A stretch of DNA of 64,000 bases, taken from the NCBI RefSeq assembly GCF_002305855.1, contig NZ_CP022163.1, positions 8,127,765-8,191,764 on the forward strand, in the 5' to 3' direction. The stretch's first letter is position 1. Each line of letters opens with the position of its first letter. A program made the position numbers and the translations under genes. Of this stretch, positions 15,372-23,760 are shown piece by piece. Source of the stretch: Melittangium boletus DSM 14713. GTDB taxonomy: Bacteria > Myxococcota > Myxococcia > Myxococcales > Myxococcaceae. The notes under the pieces were generated by a model, which worked only from the letters and a program-made list of their open reading frames with translations, searched no databases and was not told the DNA's origin.

Positions 15372-16574
15372 ATGGTGTCTGCTCGCAAGACTGGCGGGGG
15401 CGCGGGTTCCACCCGCACGAGTACGGGTTCCTTCGAGGGCGATCACCTCCTGCGCAAGCTGGAGACGGCGCGCAAGGGGCCCGCGGCGGCGCCGCCGCCC
15501 GCCGACGTACCGGATTTGAGTGAGGAGGGGACGGACCCCGGGGCCAAGGCCCTGGTGGAGGACGCCGGGAACGTCGTGGCCCCCTCGCTGGAGAACCTCG
15601 AGGTGACCGTGCCGCACGACCTCACCGTCTCCCAGGGCGAGCTGCTGCTGCGCTTCCACGAGCTCGTGCGCGCGCACTCGCCCTCCCGCCCGCGCAAGAA
15701 CGGCGAGGCCGTGCGCATGGGGGACAGCGTGGTGCTCGACACGCTCGGCTATGCCCAGGGCCGCCTCATTCCCTTCAGCGCCCGCACGGGCCTGGAGCTG
15801 GAGATGGCGCCCTCGGATCTACTGCCCGGCCTGTGCGAGGGCCTGGAGGGCACGCCCGTGGGCGGCAGCAAGCAGGTGGACGTGGTGCTGCCGGAGTCCT
15901 ACCCGGTGGAGGCCCTGCGCGGCACGCCCGCCACCTTCCTCGTGGACGTGGTGTCCGCGCGCGAGGTGAAGGTGCCCAAGGACGCCGAGAGCGATGCCTT
16001 CGTGCGCAAGCTGGGCCGCGGCGACACGCTCGAGGCGCTCATGGAGGCGCTCGCCTCGGACATCGCCGACGAGCGCGCGGATGACGCGTGGCTGGAGGCC
16101 CAGGAGCGGGTGCTGGACGAGTTCATCCTGCGCACCGAGGTGGCCATCACCCCGGAGCTGGTGGACGAGGAGATCCGCCGCAACTGGAACACCGGCGAAG
16201 CCCCCCTCCTGGTGAGCAAGAACTTCGGGCCGGACGAGATGCAGGAGTCGCTCGACGGCTGGATGACCGACCCCGGCACGCGCCTGGAGACGGAGCGGCG
16301 CCTGCGCATCGCGTACGCGCTCCGGGCCATCATCGAGCGCGACGGGGTGAAGCTCACCCCCGAGTCGCTCGACGAGGTGCTGGAGGAGGCCATCATCCCC
16401 TTCGGCCTGTCGCTGGAGGAGGCGCGGGGCGCGCTGGCCGACCCCGCGCTGGCCGAGACCATCCGCCACTCGGCGCTCCATGTGGTGGCGGTGCGGTACG
16501 TGATGAGCCACGCGGAGGTGCGGTTCGAGGGCATTCCCGGCCGCTTCTCGGGCTCGGGCAAGCCCCTGAGCTGA
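15372..16574 (+). CDS. trigger factor-like prolyl isomerase/chaperone lacking the ribosome-binding domain
   Basis: 400 residues. The first 85 are low-complexity and basic/Pro-rich, without the ribosome-docking Gly-Phe-Arg-x-Lys loop of true trigger factor. Residues about 115-205 are an FKBP-type PPIase domain in the trigger-factor style (GDSVVLDTLGYAQGRLIPFS, DLLPGLCEGLEGTPVGGSKQ, LRGTPATFLVDVVSAREVKV). The remainder matches the C-terminal helical cradle (VPKDAESDAFVRKLGRGDTL, ITPELVDEEIRRNW, ERDGVKLTPESLDEVLEEAI). GGGAG precedes the ATG. Because the nascent-chain docking domain is absent, a post-ribosomal role is likely; the gene just upstream encodes a very unusual repetitive protein that could be its client (inference). 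Confidence 0.85.
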   Translation: MVSARKTGGGAGSTRTSTGSFEGDHLLRKLETARKGPAAAPPPADVPDLSEEGTDPGAKALVEDAGNVVAPSLENLEVTVPHDLTVSQGELLLRFHELVRAHSPSRPRKNGEAVRMGDSVVLDTLGYAQGRLIPFSARTGLELEMAPSDLLPGLCEGLEGTPVGGSKQVDVVLPESYPVEALRGTPATFLVDVVSAREVKVPKDAESDAFVRKLGRGDTLEALMEALASDIADERADDAWLEAQERVLDEFILRTEVAITPELVDEEIRRNWNTGEAPLLVSKNFGPDEMQESLDGWMTDPGTRLETERRLRIAYALRAIIERDGVKLTPESLDEVLEEAIIPFGLSLEEARGALADPALAETIRHSALHVVAVRYVMSHAEVRFEGIPGRFSGSGKPLS

Positions 16575-16579
16575 GCCGT

Positions 16580-16617
16580 CCGCGCGGGTGGGGTGCGCCT
16601 CTGCGCCCCGCCCGCGG
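16580..16617 (+). terminator. GC-rich hairpin after the trigger factor-like gene
   Basis: A long, slightly bulged stem between CCGCGCGGGTGGGG and CGCCCCGCCCGCGG directly after the stop codon. No T tract, so termination is only probable. Confidence 0.45.
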
Positions 16618-16664
16618 CTACCACGTGGACAGGTCGCGGCCGCGCTCATATACGGCTCTAGACA

Positions 16665-17849
16665 ATGACCGTGGCCCGCCATTCCCTCTCCTTCTTCCTG
16701 ATCGCCGCGTCGACCGCGCTCGGTATCGCGGGCACCGACCTCGTCCTCCCGGCCGTGCCAATGCTACCGAAGCTGCTCGGCGGTACAGCCGAGGCGGCCC
16801 AGCTCGTTCTCGCGGCGTTCACCGCGGGCGCGGCCTTCGGACTGCTGCTCTTCGGTGAGCTGGGCGCGCGCTTCGACCAGCGACGGCTCCTGGTGCTCTC
16901 GTTGACGGCCTATGCGGCCGTGTCCGCCCTGTGCGCGATGAGCCCGTCGCTCGACGTGCTGATTGGACTTCGGTTCGTTCAGGGCGCGGCCGGGGCCGCC
17001 GCGGCGGTGTTCGCACCGGGGATGCTGCGCGCGCTCTATGGCGACTCCCGGGCGGTGGGCGCCATCGGATTGCTCGGCACGATCGAGTCCCTGGCGCCCG
17101 CGCTGGCGCCCATCCTGGGCTTGTGGCTGGTGGCGCTGCTCGGCTGGCGTTCGACCTTCAACGCGATCGCGTTCCTGGCGACGCTCCTGGCGCTCGTCAT
17201 ATGGAGCCTTCGCCACCGGTTGCCGCGCGTGGTCGCACGGCGGGGAATCGGCGGGTACGCACGGCTGCTGACCCACACCGCCTATCTGCGTCAAGCGCTC
17301 AGTCACGCCTTCACACTGGGTGCGCTGCTGGTCATCGTCTTCGGCGCTCCAACGGTGTTCGTGACCTCGCTGGGCGGCTCCATGGGGGATTTCATCGCGA
17401 TGCAGATCCTGGGCATCACGACCTTCGCCGTCGCGGCCAACGTGACCAGCCGCCTGGTGGCGCGCTTTGGCGCGGAGCGGTTGATCCTGGTGGGCACCTC
17501 GCTCTCGGCTCTCGGGGCGCTCGCGATCCTCGGCTATGCGCTCGCGGGCGGCGGCGACACGCGCTGGGTCACCGGCCTCTTCTTTCTCTTGAATATGGGG
17601 CTCGGACTTCGGGGTCCGCCCGGCTTCCATGCCGCGATCGTCGCCGCCGAGGACGATGCACGCGGGGCCGCGCTCCTCGTCGTGGCCATCCTCCTCACCA
17701 CGGCGCTCGGCACGGCGGCGATCGCGCCCTTCATCGTGAAGGGCCTGGTCGCGATCGCGGCCGGAGGGGCCCTCCTCGCCGTCAGCGCGGTGCTGCTCCT
17801 GCTCCTTGTCCGTCCTTCCTCCAGCGAAGCGGTGAAAGAGGCAGCATGA
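16665..17849 (+). CDS. MFS drug/efflux transporter (Bcr/CflA-like)
   Basis: 394 residues with about 12 hydrophobic spans. The motif between spans 2 and 3 is GELGARFDQRRLLVLS, a variant of the MFS motif A (usually G-x-x-x-D-R-x-G-R-R), and LRFVQGAAGAAAAVFAPGML is the fourth-span region. Members export small toxic molecules by proton antiport. Its stop codon overlaps the start of a truncated VOC gene (ATGA); an efflux pump with a VOC resistance protein is a common pair. The biosynthetic-looking cluster ends directly after that VOC remnant, on the opposite strand; whether the pump serves the cluster is unclear. Confidence 0.87.
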   Translation: MTVARHSLSFFLIAASTALGIAGTDLVLPAVPMLPKLLGGTAEAAQLVLAAFTAGAAFGLLLFGELGARFDQRRLLVLSLTAYAAVSALCAMSPSLDVLIGLRFVQGAAGAAAAVFAPGMLRALYGDSRAVGAIGLLGTIESLAPALAPILGLWLVALLGWRSTFNAIAFLATLLALVIWSLRHRLPRVVARRGIGGYARLLTHTAYLRQALSHAFTLGALLVIVFGAPTVFVTSLGGSMGDFIAMQILGITTFAVAANVTSRLVARFGAERLILVGTSLSALGALAILGYALAGGGDTRWVTGLFFLLNMGLGLRGPPGFHAAIVAAEDDARGAALLVVAILLTTALGTAAIAPFIVKGLVAIAAGGALLAVSAVLLLLLVRPSSSEAVKEAA

Positions 17850-17975
17850 GACAGCGACTCCACCTGACCGCGCTGCTCGTCGACGAGTACGACAAGGGCA
17901 TCGCGTTCTTCGTTGGCGTGCTCGGCTTCGACCTGGTCGAGGACACGGTCTTGTCCGACGACAAGCGCTGGGTGG
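17846..17975 (+). pseudogene. VOC/glyoxalase domain protein, truncated after about 43 codons
   Basis: Starts MRQRLHLTALLVDEYDKGIA and runs to FDLVEDTVLSDDKRWV, the first beta-alpha-beta-beta of a VOC domain. After about position 17975 the family pattern stops: the reading frame continues into sequence that is the antisense of the thioesterase gene end. A VOC protein needs about 120 residues, so this is broken. The ATG overlaps the MFS stop codon. The break lies about 25 bases from the last codon of the minus-strand cluster, marking a likely recombination edge. Confidence 0.7.
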
Positions 17976-18000
17976 GCGAGGACGGGATTGACTCGGCCGC

Positions 18001-19089
18001 TCAGGACACGCCCGACTCCGCGATGGCGGCGCGAATCTCGTTCGCCACCACCTCCACGTGCGGCTCGGTCAGCAATGACACATGGTTGCCCGGAACCACG
18101 CGCAGGCGCAGCGGCTGGGTCGAGACGTCCTCCCAGCCCTCGGTGAGCGTCTCGCAGAACTTGCTGTCCCGGCCGCGCAGGAAGGTGAGCGGGCCCTGGA
18201 AGCGCTCGGCCGGCTTGTAGTCGCCGTAGCTGACCGCTCGGAACACCGCCAGGACGCGCTCGATGCGCTCGTCGGGCTCGTCCGGGGGGTACACGCCGTG
18301 ACTCCGGGCGAGGTGCATGAAGCGCTCGAGCTGTTGCCGAGGCTCGAGGGCGCGCAGGTCGTCGCTTCGCAGCCCGAGTTCCTGACCGAACCAGTACCGG
18401 AAGTTCGCCGCGATGATGGCGTAGAACTCGGGGGGCTCGTCCATGAAGGTCTCGTTCGGGATGCGGAGGCGGAAGAACTCGGGCGACCAGGCGTCGCACG
18501 CGACGAGCATGGCCACGTGTTCCCCCCGGCGCCGCAGCTGCAGTGCCATCTCCAGCGCCACCATGCTGCCCGCGCAATGTCCGCCCAGGAGGTAGGGGCC
18601 GCGTGGCTGCACGGTTCGCAGGGACTCGAGGTGGTCGGCCGCCATGTCCTCGATGCGATGGAACGGGGGCGGCGCGCCACAGAGTCCCCGGCTCTGAAGG
18701 CCGTACAAGGGTTGATCCGGCCCCATCCGGCGCGCGAGCGCGTGATAGTTGAACATGGAGCCCTCTCCACCCGGCAGGAAGAAGAGGGGGCGCTTCGCGC
18801 CGTGCGGCTGGAGCGGGACGATGGACTCCTCGTTGAGCTTCCGCGAGCGGGCGCGCAGGCGGCAACCGATGCGCTCGATCGTCGGCTCCTCGAGGAACGC
18901 CTCCAGCGTGAGCGGGACATCGAACCGGTGGGAGATCGCGGCACGGACGCTCTCCGCCGTGCCCCGGTCTCCCCCGAGCGCGAAGAAGTCATCCTTCGCG
19001 CCGAAGTCGTTCCGGCGCAGGATGCCCGACCAGAGTTCCCAGAGCCGCAGCTCGTAGAAGTCCCGGGGGGGCACGAAAGGGGGGGACAT
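18001..19089 (-). CDS. carrier-like domain plus thioesterase (copy 1)
   Basis: 362 residues starting MSPPFVPPRDFYEL, chosen because GAGGA lies 5 bases upstream; an alternative ATG 12 bases earlier overlaps the preceding stop. Residues about 10-75 are a peptidyl/acyl-carrier fold (FGAKDDFFALGGDRGTAESV, LEAFLEEPTIERIGCRLR), but the phosphopantetheine Ser of LGG-x-S is Arg42. Residues about 98-362 are an alpha/beta-hydrolase thioesterase: PLFFLPGGEGSMFNYHALAR, nucleophile elbow GGHCAG with Cys172, an Asp in LVACDAWSPEF and a His in VVPGNHVSLL. A Cys nucleophile is known in some nonribosomal peptide thioesterases. About 8 bases follow the previous gene, so it ends a three-gene operon. It is strongly similar along its whole length to the gene at 22647. 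Confidence 0.85.
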   Translation of the reverse strand: MSPPFVPPRDFYELRLWELWSGILRRNDFGAKDDFFALGGDRGTAESVRAAISHRFDVPLTLEAFLEEPTIERIGCRLRARSRKLNEESIVPLQPHGAKRPLFFLPGGEGSMFNYHALARRMGPDQPLYGLQSRGLCGAPPPFHRIEDMAADHLESLRTVQPRGPYLLGGHCAGSMVALEMALQLRRRGEHVAMLVACDAWSPEFFRLRIPNETFMDEPPEFYAIIAANFRYWFGQELGLRSDDLRALEPRQQLERFMHLARSHGVYPPDEPDERIERVLAVFRAVSYGDYKPAERFQGPLTFLRGRDSKFCETLTEGWEDVSTQPLRLRVVPGNHVSLLTEPHVEVVANEIRAAIAESGVS

Positions 19090-19097
19090 GACGTTCC

Positions 19098-21062
19098 TCA
19101 TTCGCGTGAAACCAGACGCATGGCCTCGGAACGAGGGACAGGCGGTGGGCAAGGGGGATGCGGTTGGACCGCGAGTTCCTGGTCGCGCACCTGGCGCTTG
19201 ACTTGGAGGGGCAGTACGCCGGCGACCGCCTCCCGCGCGAGCACGCTCGCGATGAGATGCGCGACGCGCGACCAGTCACAGTACCCGTGGATTGCCGCCC
19301 GTTGACGCAGCTGGACGGTGGGATCCACCGCCCGGCGCAGCGTGCTCAGCGCCCGTTCCAGTCCGGCGCCGAGCGTGTCGACGAGGATCGGCAGCGGGGA
19401 CTCCCGGTGCGTGGAGCATTGGGTGGCATACAGCCGCTCCAGTTGGAACGCGTAGACCGCGCGCTCCATGGCCACCTCCGCGGTGACCGCGTCCACGGCG
19501 CCCTCCGGCCCCACCAGGGGATCGGGCGACATGAGCAGCGGCGGGATGCCGTTCGCCAGCGCGGTGCCGATGCTGCTCAGACCGGGACGGCAGACGAAGG
19601 TCGCCCGCGGCTTGGCTCCCAGGGCCCGGAGGAACGTGCTCCAATGCTCGTCGATCCAGCCGAGCGGCGTCACGTTCGTGCGCCGCGTGTGCTCGAGTTC
19701 GTGCGCCAGCCACGCGCGATCCTCCGCGTTGCCACCCGCGAACAAGAAGTGGGCGTCCTCCATCCGCGTCGCCAGCGCCAGCATCGCGCGCCAGTGCCGA
19801 CGGCTGTACGTGGAGTAGCCATTGCCCTGCGACACCAGGACGACACCGCGCGGATCCTCCGGGGTGAAGAGGTGCTGGAGCGCCGGTGAGTGCTGGGCCA
19901 GGACGGCGCCGGCACGCGCCGCGGCTTCGTCTGGAGACAGCGCACTGGCCTGACCGAGTGGCGGAATGACCACGTAGGGCCGCGTGCCCGACTCCAAGGC
20001 GCTCCCGTCGCGCCAGTTGATGGCCTGGTACCAGATGGTGCCGCGCTCCGGCACGCTGTCCATGAGCTCCCGGCTCGCGGCCTCGAAGTCGACCGAGGGG
20101 TTGCGCCGAGGATCAATGCCACACGTGCGCAGCACGTCCTCGAGTTCGCGCCGCGAATGGATCGCCGGCGCGGACGCCTCCAGGAGCTCGGCCAGGCCCG
20201 GGGCCATCGGCGTCGGCCGGGCGGCCGGGCACGCCAGCCGCCGGAGCCACGCGAACTCCTCGAACGCGTAGCGCACGGCATGCAGGGGGACTTCCTTGTG
20301 CTGCGCATGTTCGGCGAGCTGGTGCAGGATCCAGGTCTCCGGCCGGCAATCGTTCACGAGGGCGGTCGCGCTCGCGCTGACCCGAGCGAGCTCGCGATTG
20401 TCCGCGAGCCACAAGAGGGCCGCCTCGCGGTTCAGGAGCGTCGGACGCGAGGGGTTGGCGACGTCGGCGGGGGTGATCGTCGCCGACTCCGCATCGCTGT
20501 AATGGAGCGGAACCACCTGGAGCCCCGTCGCCGAGCCCTCGGCCTTGCGGCGAGCGTACGCCGCGTCCTCCTGCCGCCGGATCGCGGCGGTGAAGGGCCG
20601 CGGCTCCGGGAGCCTGGCGAGGGCGCCGTGCACCGCCGGCACCCAGCCCGTCGTGTGCCCGAAGGCCTGCGCGACGTACAGCACGCCCGGGGCCGCCGAT
20701 ACCCGGTGGGCCATTACTCGGAACCGACCCTCCCCCTGGGGATCCGGCTCCGTGACATAGAGCGGGGCCCGGGCATCCCGCGCGGACGCGCCGTCGCGAG
20801 GAACGAGCAGGGCCCGCCGCGCCTCGCGGTCCGAGATCAGGAGACCCTCCGCGCCAGCGACCAGGGCGAACGCCGCCGTGCCCTCGGCCGGCGGTGCGTG
20901 CTCGATCGACAGCGGCTGTCCCGCGACGGTGATCCGGGGAGGCTCCCCGGACGCGAGGTACTTCACCTCGATGCGTCCGAACGAGATCTCGACGGCCTCC
21001 CCGCGAACCACCCAGGACGGCTCGTCCCGAGGGGGATACACGACCCTCGATTCGGCCCTCAC
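19098..21062 (-). CDS. glycosyltransferase-like (GT-B) protein with unknown N-terminal half
   Basis: 654 residues from a GTG overlapping the decarboxylase stop (GTGA). I do not recognise the N-terminal 300 residues (IEVKYLASGEPPRITVAGQP, LYVAQAFGHTTGWVPAVHGA). The C-terminal third has a GT-B look: GVVLVSQGNGYSTYSRRHWR, DAHFLFAGGNAEDRAWLA, NVTPLGWIDEHW and then CRPGLSSIGTALANGIPPLL, which resembles the sugar-nucleotide-binding loop of GT1/GT28 enzymes (S-R-x-G-x-x-T-x-x-E/D-A-L-A-x-G-x-P). Transfer of a sugar to a cluster product is possible but unproven. Overlap on one side and an 8-base gap on the other show it is co-translated with the decarboxylase and thioesterase. Confidence 0.5.
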   Translation of the reverse strand: MRAESRVVYPPRDEPSWVVRGEAVEISFGRIEVKYLASGEPPRITVAGQPLSIEHAPPAEGTAAFALVAGAEGLLISDREARRALLVPRDGASARDARAPLYVTEPDPQGEGRFRVMAHRVSAAPGVLYVAQAFGHTTGWVPAVHGALARLPEPRPFTAAIRRQEDAAYARRKAEGSATGLQVVPLHYSDAESATITPADVANPSRPTLLNREAALLWLADNRELARVSASATALVNDCRPETWILHQLAEHAQHKEVPLHAVRYAFEEFAWLRRLACPAARPTPMAPGLAELLEASAPAIHSRRELEDVLRTCGIDPRRNPSVDFEAASRELMDSVPERGTIWYQAINWRDGSALESGTRPYVVIPPLGQASALSPDEAAARAGAVLAQHSPALQHLFTPEDPRGVVLVSQGNGYSTYSRRHWRAMLALATRMEDAHFLFAGGNAEDRAWLAHELEHTRRTNVTPLGWIDEHWSTFLRALGAKPRATFVCRPGLSSIGTALANGIPPLLMSPDPLVGPEGAVDAVTAEVAMERAVYAFQLERLYATQCSTHRESPLPILVDTLGAGLERALSTLRRAVDPTVQLRQRAAIHGYCDWSRVAHLIASVLAREAVAGVLPLQVKRQVRDQELAVQPHPPCPPPVPRSEAMRLVSRE

Positions 21063-22423
21063 CGGGAAACCTCGCGCGCGTAGGCATCCCGGTCGACCAT
21101 GTCCTCGTAGGTCTCCGCGCGACGCACGAGCGTCTCGTGCCCCTGCTCCAACAGCACGATGCCTGGCTGGGGAAAGCAGAAGGAGTTCGAGAAGGAGACG
21201 AGATAGGCCCCCGCGTCCATGACCGCGAGCGTGTCTCCGAGCTGGAGCCGAGGCAGTTCGATCGCGGTGCGCAGGCGGTCCATCGGGCTGCAGGTGGGGC
21301 CGTCGAGGGTGTACGTCTCGCTCGAGGACTCGCCCCAGCGCTCGACATGGAAGATCTCGTGATACTCGCGGTGCAGGATGTGGGCGATGCTCTCGCCGGC
21401 ATCCAGGATCGCGTGCGCGGGCACCGCTCCGGCCTCGTTGAGGCTGCTGACCCGGCACAGCAACATCTGGGTATTGCCGGTCAGCGCCCGTCCAGGCTCC
21501 AGCAGGAGGCGCGGCATGGGACGGCCGACGCGACGGAAGTGGTCCTCGACCTGACCGACCAGCAGCGCGAGGTAGTGCTCGATCGTCAACCTGCGTTGGA
21601 CGCGCTCGTCGAGCGGGAGCGTCGAGCCGTCGAGAGGCAGCACCGTCGGGACCGCCAGGCTCCCGCCGAGGTCGAGCAGCTCCACGGCGAGGCCGAGCCG
21701 GGCGTGGAGCGTGTCACAGAACTCCAGCACTTCTCGAAGGAAGCCCTCCAGCGTCGCGGCGTCCTCGATGGCCACGCCCCGGTGCGCGTGCAGTCCGACG
21801 ACCCGCAGCGAGGAATGAGAAAGCGCCTCCTCATAGGCCGCCAGCGCCTGCCCTCCGGCGATGGGGACACCGAACTTGCCCGACCAGCTGTCGGAGGTGG
21901 CCACGCGCAGACCCACCGTGGGCCGCTTGCCGAGTTGCGCGGCGGCTTGGGCGACGAGCGCGATCTCCTCGCGATGATTCAGGTTGGTGAGCAGGAGATC
22001 GTTCTGGACGATCGTGCGCGCCGCGCTGGGGGTCTTGCCTGGACCATTGTAGATGATCCGTCCGGGCGCGACGCCGAGCCGCAGGGCGAGCCAGAGCTCG
22101 TACGGAGAGACCACCTCGGCGCCCACGCCGAGCCCTGACAGTCTTTGGAGCACGGCTGGAACCGGATTGGTCTTGTAGGAATAGAAGACCTCGACCCCTG
22201 CCGGCACCTGCTGGAAGCGACGGACGTTCTCGTCGAGCCGGTGGGCGTCGACGACGAAGAGCGGGCTGCCCCAGCGGTCCGCCAGACCCGCGAGCGACGT
22301 GCCCCTCAGAGACAATTCGCCCTCGGCGCTTGTCAGGTCCCACCGCTCGGGATGAAGCGCTCGCGAAGCGCCAGCCGCCTGGGCCATGCGTCCTTCGGAA
22401 GTAGCGACGGAAGATGCGGACAT
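21059..22423 (-). CDS. fold-type III PLP-dependent decarboxylase (LysA/ornithine decarboxylase-like)
   Basis: 454 residues starting MSASSVATSEGRMAQ; this ATG has GAGG 8 bases upstream, while one 6 bases earlier is too close. Alanine-racemase-type barrel: VEVFYSYKTNPVPAVL places the PLP Lys at 84; VGLHAHRGV and LLDLGGSLAVP (phosphate loop region), LLEPGRALTGN and the C-terminal beta domain with DGPTCSPMDRL (Cys that completes the dimer active site), then GDTLAVMDAGAYLVSFSNSF. The family decarboxylates diaminopimelate, ornithine, arginine or carrier-bound amino acids (BtrK-type). No biosynthetic lysine genes are adjacent, whereas a GT-like and two carrier-thioesterase genes are, so a specialised-metabolism role is more likely. 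Confidence 0.85.
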   Translation of the reverse strand: MSASSVATSEGRMAQAAGASRALHPERWDLTSAEGELSLRGTSLAGLADRWGSPLFVVDAHRLDENVRRFQQVPAGVEVFYSYKTNPVPAVLQRLSGLGVGAEVVSPYELWLALRLGVAPGRIIYNGPGKTPSAARTIVQNDLLLTNLNHREEIALVAQAAAQLGKRPTVGLRVATSDSWSGKFGVPIAGGQALAAYEEALSHSSLRVVGLHAHRGVAIEDAATLEGFLREVLEFCDTLHARLGLAVELLDLGGSLAVPTVLPLDGSTLPLDERVQRRLTIEHYLALLVGQVEDHFRRVGRPMPRLLLEPGRALTGNTQMLLCRVSSLNEAGAVPAHAILDAGESIAHILHREYHEIFHVERWGESSSETYTLDGPTCSPMDRLRTAIELPRLQLGDTLAVMDAGAYLVSFSNSFCFPQPGIVLLEQGHETLVRRAETYEDMVDRDAYAREVSR

Positions 22424-22535
22424 GGTCATTGCCTCGGGGCGGGCGGGGTGAAGGGGAAGGGGAGCGCGGAGGTGAAACGCGAAGACAAAACAGGCTCCTT
22501 CGGGTACGGCGAGGAGTGGTGACCCGCCGCCAGTT

Positions 22536-22644
22536 AGCAAGGCCCGTGCCCGGTTCAACCGCCGGAAGGTTCTCGGCGGCGCCCGCGACGGAGCCCAGAG
22601 TGACACGCCAATGACGTGCCAATGACGCGTCAGTGACGTGACGA
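22536..22644 (-). promoter_or_regulatory. upstream module A: four 11-bp tandem repeats
   Basis: Four head-to-tail 11-mers at 22601, 22612, 22623 and 22634 (TGACACGCCAA, TGACGTGCCAA, TGACGCGTCAG, TGACGTGACGA; consensus TGACRYGYCAR), followed towards the decarboxylase by a 65-base stretch that begins near AGCAAGGCCCGTGCC (22536). The same layout recurs at 23761-23869. One-helical-turn direct repeats are how OmpR/PhoB and SARP-type activators bind. The module lies 178 bases upstream of the decarboxylase start and just after the stop of the thioesterase at 22647. Confidence 0.65.
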
Positions 22645-22646
22645 AC

Positions 22647-23747
22647 TCAGGACACACCTGCTTCCGCGATGGCGGCGCGGATCTCATGGGCCACCGCCTC
22701 CGCATGCGGCTCGGTCAGCATCGACACATGGTTGCCCGGCACCCTGCGCAGACGCAGCGGCTGGGTCGAGACGTCCTCCCAGCCCTCGGTGAGCGTCTCG
22801 CAGAACTTGCTGTCGATCGCGCGCAGGAAGGTGAGCGGCCCCTGGAAGCGCTCCGCGGGCGCGTAGTCCGACTGCGAGCAGGCGCGAAAGACCGCCAGGA
22901 TACGTTCGATGCGCTCGTCGGGCTCGTCGGGCGCATAGGCCCCGTGCGCCCTGGCCAGCCGCATGAAGTGCGCGATCCGCTGGCGCGGCTCGAGGGCCCG
23001 CAGCTCGTCGCTCTTGAGCTGCAGGTCCGCATTGAACCAGTGCCGGAAGCCCGCAGCGATGATGGCGTAGAACTCGACGAGATCGTCCAGGAAGGTCTCG
23101 TTCGACATGCGGAGGCGAACCAGCGCGGGCGACCAGGCGTCGCACACGGCGAGCACGGCCACCTGTTCTCCGCGGCGCTGGAGCTGCAGCGCCATCTCCA
23201 GCGCGACGCTTCCGCCAGCGCAATGGCCTCCCAGGAGATAGGGGCCACGTGGCTGCACGGTCCGCAGGGACTCGAGGTGGTCGGACGCCATGTCCTCGAT
23301 CCGACTGAACGGTGGGCGATCGCCGTAGAGGCCCCGGCTCTGGAGCCCGTAGACGGGCTGATCCGGCGCCATCCGCCGCGCGAACGCGTAGGAGTTGAGG
23401 GTGGTCCCCTCGCCACCGGGCAGATAGAAGAAGGGACGCTTCGCGCCGTGCGGCTGGAGTTCAACGACGGGTTCCTCGTTGAGTCGCCGAGAGTGAGCGC
23501 GCAGGTGACAGCCGATGCGCTCGATCGTCGGCGCCTCGAGGAAGGTCTCCATGGACAGTGGCGTGTCGAACCGAGCCTCGATCTCCGCGCGCACGGCCTC
23601 CGCCGTGGCGCGGTCGCCACCGAGGGCGAAGAAGTCGTCCTTCATCCCGAAGTCATCCCGGTGCAGGTGGCTCGACCAGATCCGCAAGAGCCACAGCTCA
23701 TAGACGTCTCGGGGAATCGCGGGTGTTTGGCGCAGGCTCTGTCTCAT
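22647..23747 (-). CDS. carrier-like domain plus thioesterase (copy 2)
   Basis: 366 residues from MRQSLRQTPAIPRDVYELWL; no clear ribosome-binding site, and a TTG 18 bases earlier is possible. The carrier-like part (FGMKDDFFALGGDRATAEAV) again has Arg (Arg46) in place of the phosphopantetheine Ser. The thioesterase part carries PFFYLPGGEGTTLNSYAFAR, the elbow LLGGHCAGGSVALEMA with Cys176, Asp in AVCDAWSPALV and His in VPGNHVSMLTEPH. It differs from copy 1 in the N-terminal extension and scattered residues only, so it arose by duplication. The duplicated repeat module lies directly upstream and it is separated from the decarboxylase operon by the other copy of that module. Confidence 0.85.
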   Translation of the reverse strand: MRQSLRQTPAIPRDVYELWLLRIWSSHLHRDDFGMKDDFFALGGDRATAEAVRAEIEARFDTPLSMETFLEAPTIERIGCHLRAHSRRLNEEPVVELQPHGAKRPFFYLPGGEGTTLNSYAFARRMAPDQPVYGLQSRGLYGDRPPFSRIEDMASDHLESLRTVQPRGPYLLGGHCAGGSVALEMALQLQRRGEQVAVLAVCDAWSPALVRLRMSNETFLDDLVEFYAIIAAGFRHWFNADLQLKSDELRALEPRQRIAHFMRLARAHGAYAPDEPDERIERILAVFRACSQSDYAPAERFQGPLTFLRAIDSKFCETLTEGWEDVSTQPLRLRRVPGNHVSMLTEPHAEAVAHEIRAAIAEAGVS

Positions 23748-23760
23748 GCGTGCGCCGGTC

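Noticed and set aside
18560..18580. Cys instead of Ser as thioesterase nucleophile (GGHCAG) as a sign of inactivity.
   Set aside because: Cys nucleophiles are known in active nonribosomal peptide thioesterases, and both copies keep the Asp and His, so this is not by itself odd.
22607..22622. Minus-strand TGGCACG with GG-N10-GC spacing, like a sigma-54 promoter.
   Set aside because: The match falls inside the 11-bp repeats and the second module lacks the GC element, so the tandem-repeat explanation is better. It is not excluded.
22460..22705. An N-terminal extension of the PLP decarboxylase frame to 22705.
   Set aside because: It would run through the repeat module and into the preceding gene, and has no family similarity; the start at 22423 has a ribosome binding site.
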